The notes: generated by a model not told the origin, from the letters alone. Shown: positions 1-5,846, counted from the first letter of the stretch. The stretch: 5,972 nt of DNA from Sediminibacterium sp. (GCA_028288645.1 JAQBNJ010000185.1:1-5972); one strand, 5' to 3'. Program-made: numbers and translations.

Positions 1-1169
1 AACAGGTAACAATACCGGCACCGCCCGATGCGGCACATTCAAAGTCAGAAATACAATCCATCAAACAGGGGATCAGTAAGCTTACGGAAAAACAGCGGGC
101 GCAAATAACATATTGGGATGCCGGGGCACCGTCGTACCGCTGGAACCAGATCGCACCTAAACTGATCTCTTATGATAAGTTTGATATTATATCGCGCACG
201 CCAACCGCGTGGATGAATATTGCTATTTATGATGCTACTATCCTGGCCTGGAAAGAAAAGATAAAATACAAAAGGAAGCGCCCGCACGCCGTAGACCCTT
301 CGCTAAAAACGGTGGTCGATGATCCGCTTACCTATTCTTATCCCTGCGAACATTCTGTAACAGCTTCAGCGGCTGCAAATGTACTTGCGTATTTTTTCCC
401 CGAAAAAGCAGATTCTATTTTGCGGTTAGCTCATTCGGCATCACAGTCGCGGGTGGATGCAGGTGTACAATTTCCCAGTGATGCGGAAGCGGGCTGGAAA
501 TTGGGAGAACAGGTTGCCAGAGTCATCATCGAAAAAGCAAAGAACGACAGGTCATCTTCCGTTTGGAAAGGTGATGTAAACAAAGATCCCAAAAAATGGA
601 CCGGGCCTTATCCGCTTGGCATTAATCTTTCTTTGTATGCACCGATAGTATTGCGTTCAGCCGACCAGTTCAGGCCCGGGCCTCCTCCTGATTTTGAAAG
701 CGAAATGAAGGCATTAAAGAATTTCAAAAGAACTTTTGCATCAAATTCCCTCGCGTATTATTGGGCAAACAACGGAGGTTTCGATTTCTGGTCAGATTTG
801 GCGAGCCAGAAAATATTCGAATACAAAATGTCTGATGATGCCCCGTCTGCCGCACGTGTGTATGCTGTATTGCACACAGCGTTTCATGATGCTGTTATCG
901 CAGTGTTCGATGCGAAATATGCCTATTGGGGGATCAGGCCCGTACAGTATGACAGTACTTATAAATCCCTCATTACTACGCCCCCGTTTCCTGGTTATCC
1001 ATCTGGCCACGCAATGGGTGCCGCCACATCATGTTCAGTGCTGGAATATTTTTTCCCCGCAGATGCCAGGCAGTTCAGGCAACTGGCACAGGATTGTGCG
1101 GATTCAAGATTCGATGCGGGTATTCATTTTCGTATAGACAATGAAACCGGGCTTCAGTTAGGCCGGTAG
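1..1169 (+). CDS. Tandem-PAP2 / vanadium haloperoxidase-like phosphatase, 5' partial, with probable premature stop
   Basis: Seen: the frame is open from base 3 with no start in the window (the ATG at 213 is internal, since coherent coding precedes it), giving at least 388 codons to TAG at 1167-1169. The C-terminal half carries all three PAP2 signatures: K-x6-RP (915-941), PSGH (999-1010) and SR-x5-H-x3-D (1104-1139). These correspond to the vanadate- or phosphate-binding Lys, Arg, Ser-Gly-His, Arg and His of the family. The N-terminal half repeats the pattern as K-x6-RP (258-284), PCEH (342-353) and SR-x5-Q-x3-D (447-482), so its active site is decayed. Known: PAP2 enzymes are acid phosphatases, lipid phosphatases or vanadium-dependent haloperoxidases; bacterial relatives of this size are often exported. 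No choice between phosphatase and haloperoxidase can be made here, and the region that would carry a signal peptide lies outside the window. The reading frame continues past the stop (see 1170-1208). Confidence 0.9.
   Translation, partial: QVTIPAPPDAAHSKSEIQSIKQGISKLTEKQRAQITYWDAGAPSYRWNQIAPKLISYDKFDIISRTPTAWMNIAIYDATILAWKEKIKYKRKRPHAVDPSLKTVVDDPLTYSYPCEHSVTASAAANVLAYFFPEKADSILRLAHSASQSRVDAGVQFPSDAEAGWKLGEQVARVIIEKAKNDRSSSVWKGDVNKDPKKWTGPYPLGINLSLYAPIVLRSADQFRPGPPPDFESEMKALKNFKRTFASNSLAYYWANNGGFDFWSDLASQKIFEYKMSDDAPSAARVYAVLHTAFHDAVIAVFDAKYAYWGIRPVQYDSTYKSLITTPPFPGYPSGHAMGAATSCSVLEYFFPADARQFRQLAQDCADSRFDAGIHFRIDNETGLQLGR
213..533 (+). other. First (degenerate) PAP2-like repeat unit within the protein
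   Basis: This segment aligns without gaps to 870-1190, a fixed offset of 219 codons. I count 35 identities in the first 99 aligned positions by eye, including YFFP, DAG and the Lys, Arg-Pro, His and Ser-Arg signature residues. The changes fall on active-site positions: Cys-Glu replaces Ser-Gly in the PSGH motif, and Gln (468-470) replaces the last catalytic His. The similarity extends upstream to about base 111, where Tyr-Trp precedes the repeat as it does near 759 before the second copy, with a shift of about three residues. Inference: an ancient internal duplication in which this copy kept the fold and lost catalysis. Confidence 0.8.
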
Positions 1170-1190
1170 ATCGGGAAATATGTTTTTGAT
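870..1190 (+). other. Second (catalytic-type) PAP2 repeat unit, interrupted by TAG
   Basis: This copy has the complete PAP2 signature set, with Lys at 915, Arg-Pro at 936-941, PSGH at 999-1010, Arg at 1107-1109 and His at 1125-1127. It ends four codons after GLQ with TAG. The matching position in the first repeat is CAG (510-512), and downstream codons still align loosely (VARVII in copy one, IGKYVF in copy two). It should be the active domain if the truncated protein folds. Confidence 0.8.
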
Positions 1191-1208
1191 AACTGGATGA
1201 AGAAATAA
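1170..1208 (+). pseudogene. Untranslated C-terminal remnant of the PAP2 protein
   Basis: In frame after the TAG, twelve codons read IGKYVFDNWMKK and end in TAA at 1206-1208. The aromatic and Lys-rich ending looks like a natural C-terminal helix and matches the position of VARVII in the first repeat. A single C-to-T change (CAG to TAG) would explain it. It is also possible that the protein normally ends at TAG, or that the stop is a sequencing error. Confidence 0.55.
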
Positions 1209-1215
1209 ACTGTAC

Positions 1216-1253
1216 AGCGATGACCCCAATGAAATGGAGTCATCGTTTGTATT
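1216..1253 (+). terminator. Rho-independent-type terminator after the PAP2 gene
   Basis: The arms CGATGAC (1218-1224) and GTCATCG (1239-1245) pair perfectly. One C/A mismatch and two further G-C pairs close an 8-base loop, and T-rich DNA follows (TTTGTATT, 1246-1253). The hairpin starts 9 bases after the TAA at 1206-1208, which fits that codon as the ancestral gene end. It suggests that the receptor gene downstream is transcribed separately. Confidence 0.6.
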
Positions 1254-1295
1254 AATCGATCGCCATTACCAGATATTAATGTTCTTATAAAACCC

Positions 1296-1301
1296 GGTGG
1301 A
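1296..1301 (+). promoter_or_regulatory. Shine-Dalgarno-like site of the TonB receptor
   Basis: GGTGGA lies 8 bases before the ATG at 1310 and is purine-rich. It supports this start, which also gives a proper signal peptide. No convincing Bacteroidota promoter (TTG with TAnnTTTG at normal spacing) was found in 1246-1295. Confidence 0.4.
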
Positions 1302-1309
1302 ACCATGTT

Positions 1310-3499
1310 ATGAAACAAATCAATAAGATCAGTTGTTTTATTGTATTTAGTATACAGGCATCTTTATTATGCGCGCAAACAAAGAAGGTTAATGATACTG
1401 CTCATGTGCTTACCCCTGTTATAATAAATGCATATGTAACCGGTCAGAGGAGTTTGGGAGAAACCGAAGGTACTTACCTGCACAGCGGCAAAAAATCGGA
1501 GACCATCTATCTTTCAAAGGAGAATGCAGACATCACTAATAAAATAGCGAGACAGGTGTTTGCCAAACTGCCGGGAATATTTGTGTATGATATGGATGGG
1601 GCGGGCAACCAGGTAAACATTGCAAGCCGCGGCCTCGATCCGCACAGGGGTTGGGAATTCAATATCCGCAAAGACGGCATTTTGACAAACTCTGATATGT
1701 ACGGATATCCGGCCAGTCATTATAGCATGCCGCTGGAAAGTATTGAAAAGATAGAACTGGTTCGCGGTACCGGTTCACTGCAATACGGCGCGCAGTTTGG
1801 AGGGATGCTGAATTATATCAGCAAGAAAGCAGATACAACAAAACCATTCAGTTTTGAGGCCATCAATACGATCGGGTCATATAATCTGTTAAGCAGCTTC
1901 AACGCAATTGGCGGAACGATAGGTAAAATAAAATACTACGCATATGTGAGCCGTAAATCAAGAGATGGTTACCGTGTAAATGAACACACAGATTCAGATG
2001 CGGAAGCCATTGTCTTAACATACGAGCCTAATCAAAAACTCTCGATCCGCGTCGAATGGGCCCGGTCCACCTATACGTATCGTATTCCCGGCCCTTTAAC
2101 AGATGCCATGTTCTATGCAGATCCGAGACAGGCAACCCGCTCACGCAATTATTTCAGCCCCGATATTCATGTTCCTTCCGTAAACATTAACTGGCAGATC
2201 GGCCCCCGGTCAAAAATACAATTCGTTTCATCCGCAGTATTAGGAAAGCGAAACAGTGTGATGTTCGACAAACCCACTAATATAGCCGATACGATCGTTA
2301 CTGCGACTATGCAGTATAATAATCGCCAGGTAGATATCGACAGATTTAAGAGTTACACAAACGAATTGCGCCTGTTGCATAACTATAGCATCGGCCAAAA
2401 AATAAATACATTGGTTGCTGGCATACAATACATGAACAACGATCTGCATCGCAGGCAAATAGGCAAAGGCACAACAGGGAGCGATTTTGATCTTACCCTT
2501 ATTGATCCCACATGGGGAAGGGATGTACATCTCAAAACAACAAATATTGCCTTGTTTGCCGAGAACAAATGGCAGGTATTGAAAGATCTTTCCATCACGG
2601 CCGGCGCGCGTATTGAAATGGGTAAAACGGATATGAGCGGAACGATCAATTATTATCCGGCTAACCAATTACCGGTTTCTATAAGTCACGAATTTCCCTT
2701 GTATGGAGCCGGTTTTACGTATGCCGTATCACCCAAAATACAATTCTACGGCGGATGGTCGCAGGCATATCACCCGATGGTGTTCAAGGATCTCATCCCC
2801 TCTTCATTATATGAGAAAGTCGATCCTTATATCCGTGATGCTTCAGGATATAACGCCGAAATAGGTTTTCGTGGAAACTGGCTTTTTTTGAAATGGGATG
2901 TTACCGCGTTCCTCCTGGAAGAAAACAACCGTTTTGGTACACTTGCCCAAAGCGATGCAAGCGGCACACTGTATACCTATCGTACCAATATCGGCAATTC
3001 GCTTAACAAGGGCATCGAAATGTTTATCCAGGGTGAATGGCAGCTAAATAAAACAACCAGCCTCTCGCTTTTCACATCTACTGCTTTTATGCGTGCCCGT
3101 TATAAAAAAGCGATAGTAAAATCCGGTAATGATAACCTGGATATCAAGGGTAATAAAGTGGAAAGTGCACCGGATCTCACAACGAGAAACGGCATAACCC
3201 TGCGCACGGGAAAATTGAGTTTATCCGCTTTGTATAGTTATACATCTTCCACATTTGCTGATGCACTAAATATAGTAGTACCGCCGGCGTCAACAGGCGC
3301 GGTAGGGTTAGTGCCCGCCTATGGCTTACTGGATATGAATGCGGGAATATATTTTTTAAAGACCCTGGAACTGAAGATCAGTATCAGCAACCTTGCCAAT
3401 AAACAATATTTTACCAAGCGTCCGATGTTCTACCCAGGCCCCGGCGTCTGGCCATCGGAAGGAAGGAACTTCAGCGCTTCGCTGACCATTCGCATGTAA
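1310..3499 (+). CDS. FecA-like TonB-dependent outer-membrane receptor
   Basis: A 729-residue outer-membrane active transporter that would import a siderophore, metal chelate or similar ligand using TonB-ExbBD energy. Seen: a signal peptide (Lys at 2 and 6, hydrophobic 7-22, cleavage near Cys-Ala-Gln 21-23), a TonB-box-like stretch VLTPVIINA (33-41), then a plug at about 60-175. The plug contains KLPGIFVYDMDG (86-97), ASRGLDPHRGWEFNIRKDG (105-123) and the typical plug end IEKIELVRGTGSLQYG (145-160). The rest is an alternating beta-barrel, ending with the NLANKQYF signature and PGPGVWPSEGR before the last strand. Known: this plug type is usually annotated as iron(III) dicitrate receptor FecA-like. 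There is no N-terminal signalling (STN) domain and no carboxypeptidase-like domain, so it is a plain transporter and not a transducer. The last residue is Met where an aromatic is common. The true substrate cannot be read from sequence. Confidence 0.93.
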   Translation: MKQINKISCFIVFSIQASLLCAQTKKVNDTAHVLTPVIINAYVTGQRSLGETEGTYLHSGKKSETIYLSKENADITNKIARQVFAKLPGIFVYDMDGAGNQVNIASRGLDPHRGWEFNIRKDGILTNSDMYGYPASHYSMPLESIEKIELVRGTGSLQYGAQFGGMLNYISKKADTTKPFSFEAINTIGSYNLLSSFNAIGGTIGKIKYYAYVSRKSRDGYRVNEHTDSDAEAIVLTYEPNQKLSIRVEWARSTYTYRIPGPLTDAMFYADPRQATRSRNYFSPDIHVPSVNINWQIGPRSKIQFVSSAVLGKRNSVMFDKPTNIADTIVTATMQYNNRQVDIDRFKSYTNELRLLHNYSIGQKINTLVAGIQYMNNDLHRRQIGKGTTGSDFDLTLIDPTWGRDVHLKTTNIALFAENKWQVLKDLSITAGARIEMGKTDMSGTINYYPANQLPVSISHEFPLYGAGFTYAVSPKIQFYGGWSQAYHPMVFKDLIPSSLYEKVDPYIRDASGYNAEIGFRGNWLFLKWDVTAFLLEENNRFGTLAQSDASGTLYTYRTNIGNSLNKGIEMFIQGEWQLNKTTSLSLFTSTAFMRARYKKAIVKSGNDNLDIKGNKVESAPDLTTRNGITLRTGKLSLSALYSYTSSTFADALNIVVPPASTGAVGLVPAYGLLDMNAGIYFLKTLELKISISNLANKQYFTKRPMFYPGPGVWPSEGRNFSASLTIRM

Positions 3500-3558
3500 C
3501 GGATCAAACACTACTACCCTTTGTAAATACAATAATGTTAACACCTGTCCCCATACCG

Positions 3559-3609
3559 GCTAACGACATTTTAAGCCCTGTGGGGCCTTCATGGATCCCT
3601 CCCGTTAGC
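3559..3609. repeat. Imperfect inverted repeat with nested hairpin
   Basis: The outer arms GCTAACG (3559-3565) and CGTTAGC (3603-3609) are perfect complements. Inside them AAGCCC (3573-3578) pairs with GGGCCTT (3583-3589), leaving one bulged C and a TGTG loop. The interior is asymmetric and includes the GGATCC palindrome (3593-3598). There is no clear T-tract, so it is a poor terminator. It may be a dispersed palindromic intergenic repeat; only one copy is in this window. Confidence 0.5.
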
Positions 3610-3648
3610 GGTGAAAAGCATTGAAACGTACCCTGCCCTACACTTTTA

Positions 3649-3731
3649 AAAGACAACAGTTCTTCCCCAGAACCTTCAATAAGCTATCCAGCCATGGGGT
3701 TTGCCATTGCAGCTTTGATCGCGTTGTCTTT
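3649..3731 (-). terminator. Long-loop inverted repeat, possible terminator of the sigma operon
   Basis: AAAGACAAC (3649-3657) and GTTGTCTTT (3723-3731) form a perfect 9-base inverted repeat around a 65-base interior. The interior can form GTTCT/AGAAC (3659-3663 with 3669-3673) and AAGCT/AGCTT, giving a branched fold. Read on the - strand, the distal arm ends in a short T-run (GTTGTCTTTT), starting just after the membrane protein stop, so termination there is plausible. The large interior makes this weaker than a classical hairpin. Confidence 0.35.
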
Positions 3732-3739
3732 GCCTGATT

Positions 3740-4339
3740 TTATTCCATCTGTCTCACCAGCTCTTTCAGCCTTTCAATATGCTGGCCGAACTTCAGGTAA
3801 CTCATACGCCTGAGCGAAAAATGCTGCGATAAGATCAACAATGCATATGCGCCGAACCGGATGAAAGGGGAAAGCCCATGCCAGTAATCAAGCGTCGGGA
3901 AATGCTGGATATAGGGTAAGACTTCGGTCAGGACAATAAAGATCAGGAGCGCAATTTTCACACCAGTCACATTTTGCCGCATCCTTGTTTCCAGTACAGC
4001 GATCGTTTTTTCGAGATGTTGTTTTACCATGCTGTCCGTTTCGTCGAGTGTGGCAACGACACGGTAATTATAGCCTGCATAGATAGCCACTGCAACGCAG
4101 AACGCGACATAAGTCCAGAACAGCACACTGCTGAGCGCAGATCCGATATTTGAGAGGTTGATTAAGGTCATGGCAATTGGCAGGACGAGCATGATAGCAG
4201 CCTGTCTCCTGTAAGATTGTTTAAGTACCGCTACCGGGCCATTGCTGTTGTGACGGATCATTTCCATGATATTATGATTATGGGTTGTTGGTAAAGAACC
4301 TGTTTTTTTCCACTGTTGTTTCAACTCAAAGAGTTCCAT
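3740..4339 (-). CDS. Four-helix membrane protein, co-transcribed with ECF sigma factor
   Basis: A 199-residue protein of unknown function. Seen: an amphipathic N-terminus (MELFELKQQWKK, then a His/Asn-rich stretch near 20-23) of about 46 residues likely in the cytosol. Hydrophobic segments follow at about 47-63, 69-90, 126-144 and 159-175. A charged linker (99-123) lies between helices two and three, and a basic, amphipathic tail follows (176-199). No zinc-binding anti-sigma motif (HxxxCxxC), FecR domain or enzyme motif is visible. The ATG at 4339 sits 7 bases after the sigma factor stop with no Shine-Dalgarno site, which suggests translational coupling. Known: in Bacteroidota small membrane proteins beginning MELxELKxxW often follow sigma-70 family genes. 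Inference: it may be an anti-sigma factor or membrane sensor for the neighbour, but homology alone does not show this. Confidence 0.85.
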   Translation of the reverse strand: MELFELKQQWKKTGSLPTTHNHNIMEMIRHNSNGPVAVLKQSYRRQAAIMLVLPIAMTLINLSNIGSALSSVLFWTYVAFCVAVAIYAGYNYRVVATLDETDSMVKQHLEKTIAVLETRMRQNVTGVKIALLIFIVLTEVLPYIQHFPTLDYWHGLSPFIRFGAYALLILSQHFSLRRMSYLKFGQHIERLKELVRQME

Positions 4340-4346
4340 AAAATGA

Positions 4347-4838
4347 TTATTTGGTAAGTTGACGCAATTTGTCTTTGATCCGGCTCATTTTAACCCGCAG
4401 AGCACCTTCGGTCATCCCAAGAATGGTTTCCATTTCCCGGTACGATTTATCTTCCAGGTACAGCAGGACGATCGCCTTTTCCACTTCGTTCAGTTTACCT
4501 ATCGACCGATACAGCAACTGATGTTGTTCCTCGGCAATAGCACTATCATTGTCATCGGCTTGGTGTGGTAGTTTTTCCGGCTCATAAGGCCGAATAAAAT
4601 CCTTTTTTTTACGCAGACCTGCAATCGCTGTATTCAGCGCAATCCGGTAGAGGTAGGTGCCGAACGAGGACTCACCTTTGAACCTGGGATAGGCTTTCCA
4701 AAGCTGAATGACAATTTCCTGGAAAAGGTCCTGCCTGTCGGCTTCTGTGAACACGTAGATGCTGCAGATCTTTTCTATAAGCCGCTCGTGTTCCCTCAGG
4801 TGTGCCTCGAACTGTCTTTCTGCCTCTTTATTTTCCAC
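4347..4838 (-). CDS. ECF-type RNA polymerase sigma factor with non-ATG start
   Basis: A small sigma-70 family protein that directs RNA polymerase to a specific promoter set. Counting from the TTG at 4847 it would have 166 residues; from the GTG used here, 163. Seen (numbering from TTG): region 2 at about 18-85 with the ECF-typical DRQDLFQEIVIQLWKAYPRF and FGTYLYRIALNTA; a short acidic linker; region 4 at about 110-163 with LNEVEKAIVLLYLEDKSYREM, then MTEGALRVKMSRIKDKL as the recognition helix. Start choice: there is no in-frame ATG before residue 139, and TAA lies 6 bases upstream of the TTG, so TTG (4847-4845) or GTG (4838-4836) must be used. AAAGG (4852-4848) touches TTG but stands 9 bases from GTG, so GTG is preferred. 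It is the first gene of an operon with the membrane protein downstream. No FecR or N-terminal extension is present. Confidence 0.93.
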   Translation of the reverse strand: MENKEAERQFEAHLREHERLIEKICSIYVFTEADRQDLFQEIVIQLWKAYPRFKGESSFGTYLYRIALNTAIAGLRKKKDFIRPYEPEKLPHQADDNDSAIAEEQHQLLYRSIGKLNEVEKAIVLLYLEDKSYREMETILGMTEGALRVKMSRIKDKLRQLTK

Positions 4839-4847
4839 CGTATTCAA

Positions 4848-4852
4848 CCTTT
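4848..4852 (-). promoter_or_regulatory. Shine-Dalgarno site deciding the sigma factor start
   Basis: AAAGG on the - strand has zero spacing to the TTG at 4847 and 9 bases to the GTG at 4838. The spacing argues for GTG. Confidence 0.5.
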
Positions 4853-4880
4853 ATAAGTTTAGTTGGTGATCGTGTTGGAT

Positions 4881-4887
4881 TGTTACA
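4881..4887 (-). promoter_or_regulatory. Possible -35-like element (TGTAACA) of the sigma operon
   Basis: TGTAACA lies on the - strand 42 bases before the GTG start, preceded by an A/T-rich stretch. Elements of this kind (TGTAAC) are familiar upstream of ECF sigma genes, where they can indicate autoregulation. No matching -10 (for example CGTC) was found at the expected 16-17 base spacing, so the call is weak. Confidence 0.25.
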
Positions 4888-4971
4888 GGAATTGTAAAAA
4901 AAATATTCCGCGAGGGGCGATCAAATCCGAATGAGAATGAACAGGATGAACATCTTAATGGTGGAGAACAG

Positions 4972-5016
4972 TTGATTGAGATCTATTGATGCAAAAACCC
5001 ATCTGATCTTAATCGA
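4972..5016 (+). repeat. Imperfect hairpin in the intergenic region
   Basis: TTGATTGAGATC (4972-4983) and GATCTTAATCGA (5005-5016) form 12 pairs as RNA of the + strand, two of them G-U. Inside the 21-base loop, GATG and CATC can add an inner 4-pair stem. On the - strand the two wobbles become A/C mismatches, so any RNA role would favour the + strand. No promoter was identified. Confidence 0.35.
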
Positions 5017-5088
5017 CTCATTGCGGGAATTGAAACTGAAATTTAATAGAATGATTCATGCCACTCAAGCCTCTCACCCTGCGGAACA

Positions 5089-5124
5089 AAAAAAGACAAC
5101 ATGCATGGACATGTTGTCTTTTTT
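5089..5124. terminator. Strong bidirectional terminator
   Basis: AAAAAAGACAACATG (5089-5103) and CATGTTGTCTTTTTT (5110-5124) are perfect 15-base complements around the loop CATGGA. Both strands end in a run of T. It lies 22 bases after the stop of the DUF892 gene and should terminate it. Read on the + strand it would also stop any transcript from the 4853-5088 gap. Confidence 0.92.
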
Positions 5125-5146
5125 ATTATAGAATGCCATGGTTGAA

Positions 5147-5719
5147 CTATGCTTTTTCTACCGAGGCGGCGTAATTCACATGTGTGTTCGCCACGTTGCT
5201 TAATGCCGAATCTGCATGTTTTTCCTCTTCCAGTGTTTTATGCAGTAAGGCAGCCACTTTTTCCAGTCCAAGGTTATTGGCAAGGTCTGCCAACCCGCCG
5301 TAAGTAGAAATTTCATAGTGCTCAGCTTTCTGTGCCGCAAGTATCAATCCCACATCGCGGGTGGAGGTTCCTTTTTCAGTTTCTTCAATGATGCTTTCTC
5401 CTTCTTTTACGATTCCCGCCATAGCTTCGCATTTCTTGGCCTCTGCTTTCTTACCTAACAATGCGAACACTTTTTCAAGCCTTGTAACCTGTATTTTGGT
5501 TACGGCCAGGTGTTCTTCAAAAGCATCCTTCAATACTTTTGAAGTGGCTGCCCGCCCCAATTTAGGTAGTGTGGAAACCAGCTTCTTTTCTGCCCAGTAA
5601 ATATCTTTCAATTCATCTTTAAAAAATTCCAGTAGCATGGAATTTACAGGCGTTACGGTTGCACCCCCTTTTTTAGGGGAAACTTTTTTTGTTGTAGCTT
5701 TTTTTGCGGCTTTTGCCAT
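5147..5719 (-). CDS. YciE/YciF-like ferritin-like stress protein (DUF892) with Lys-rich tail
   Basis: A 190-residue helical-bundle protein of the YciE/YciF (DUF892) ferritin-like family; the family is stress-linked but its reaction is not settled. Seen: a basic Lys/Ala/Thr N-terminal tail (1-19), then the family opening LLEFFKDELKDIYWAEKKL (29-47) with Glu-36, Tyr-41 and Glu-44. Next comes FEEHLAVT (67-74), and later AEHYEISTYG (132-141) and LEEEKHAD (163-170), giving repeated Glu and Glu-x-x-His pairs that fit a di-metal site within a four-helix bundle. Start: an upstream in-frame ATG at 5755 would add 12 residues (MGFIPIAVNIYT), but family members normally begin at the MAK tail, so 5719 is chosen; an A/T-rich leader replaces a Shine-Dalgarno site. 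The Lys-rich tail resembles DNA-binding tails of histone-like proteins, an inference only. It ends in TAG and is followed by the terminator at 5089-5124. Confidence 0.9.
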   Translation of the reverse strand: MAKAAKKATTKKVSPKKGGATVTPVNSMLLEFFKDELKDIYWAEKKLVSTLPKLGRAATSKVLKDAFEEHLAVTKIQVTRLEKVFALLGKKAEAKKCEAMAGIVKEGESIIEETEKGTSTRDVGLILAAQKAEHYEISTYGGLADLANNLGLEKVAALLHKTLEEEKHADSALSNVANTHVNYAASVEKA

Positions 5720-5770
5720 TGTATATATGTTTACGGCAATAGGTATAAATCCCATGCCACGGTTGCCCTT

Positions 5771-5785
5771 AGCCGCTGAGCGGCT
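5771..5785. repeat. Small perfect hairpin in the divergent intergenic region
   Basis: AGCCGC (5771-5776) and GCGGCT (5780-5785) pair around TGA. It lies 52 bases before the DUF892 start at 5719 and probably inside its leader RNA. No T-run follows on either side, so it is not a standard terminator; a leader structure or a regulator-binding palindrome is possible. Confidence 0.4.
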
Positions 5786-5803
5786 TATTAAATACAGGAC
5801 AGT

Positions 5804-5833
5804 TAATTATATTTATTTAATCTTATTTTCAAA
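5804..5833 (-). promoter_or_regulatory. Candidate promoter of the DUF892 gene
   Basis: On the - strand TTTG (5833-5830) is followed after 18 bases by TATAATTA (5811-5804). This partly matches the Bacteroidota pattern TTTG plus TAnnTTTG and contains a plain TATAAT. It would give a leader of roughly 75-80 bases carrying the 5771-5785 hairpin. The region is very A/T-rich, so a chance match is quite possible. Confidence 0.3.
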
Positions 5834-5846
5834 AAAAACATTACCG

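Larger units (their letters stand above)
3500..3739. other. Gap between convergent genes, no coding sequence seen
   Basis: These 240 bases separate the 3' ends of the receptor (+) and the membrane protein (-). I found no plausible gene on either strand. The gap holds two inverted-repeat structures (3559-3609 and 3649-3731), listed separately, which may act as terminators. Confidence 0.7.

Noticed and set aside
1167..1169. TAG read as an amino acid (stop reassignment)
   Set aside because: The DUF892 gene in the same window ends in TAG (5149-5147) right before its terminator, so TAG serves as a normal stop here.
1305..1313. Two-codon leader ORF (ATG TTA TGA) overlapping the receptor start
   Set aside because: It has no separate ribosome site and is too short to distinguish from chance; the Shine-Dalgarno spacing fits the ATG at 1310.
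1367..1378. Lipoprotein signal at Cys-21 of the receptor
   Set aside because: The residues before the Cys (Ser-Leu-Leu) do not match a lipobox, which needs a small residue at -1.
2240..2668. Long antisense frames within the receptor gene
   Set aside because: They are shadows of the + strand receptor, with protein sequence that resembles no family and no start signals.
3558..3610. Integron attC-like site at the GCTAACG/CGTTAGC repeat
   Set aside because: The arms match the attC ends (RYYYAAC and GTTRRRY) only partly (6 of 7 and 5 of 7 positions), the window has no integron integrase, and there is no series of cassettes.
3649..3731. tRNA-like cloverleaf
   Set aside because: It lacks the T-loop GTTC-type consensus, the D-arm pattern and a CCA-compatible acceptor end.
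1310..4847. FecI-FecR-FecA style surface-signalling system
   Set aside because: The receptor lacks the N-terminal signalling domain, there is no FecR-like gene, and the sigma gene is convergent with the receptor and not in one unit with it.
4931..4975. Small + strand ORF of 14 codons (MRMNRM...)
   Set aside because: It has no ribosome site or recognisable features, and an ORF of this length is expected by chance.
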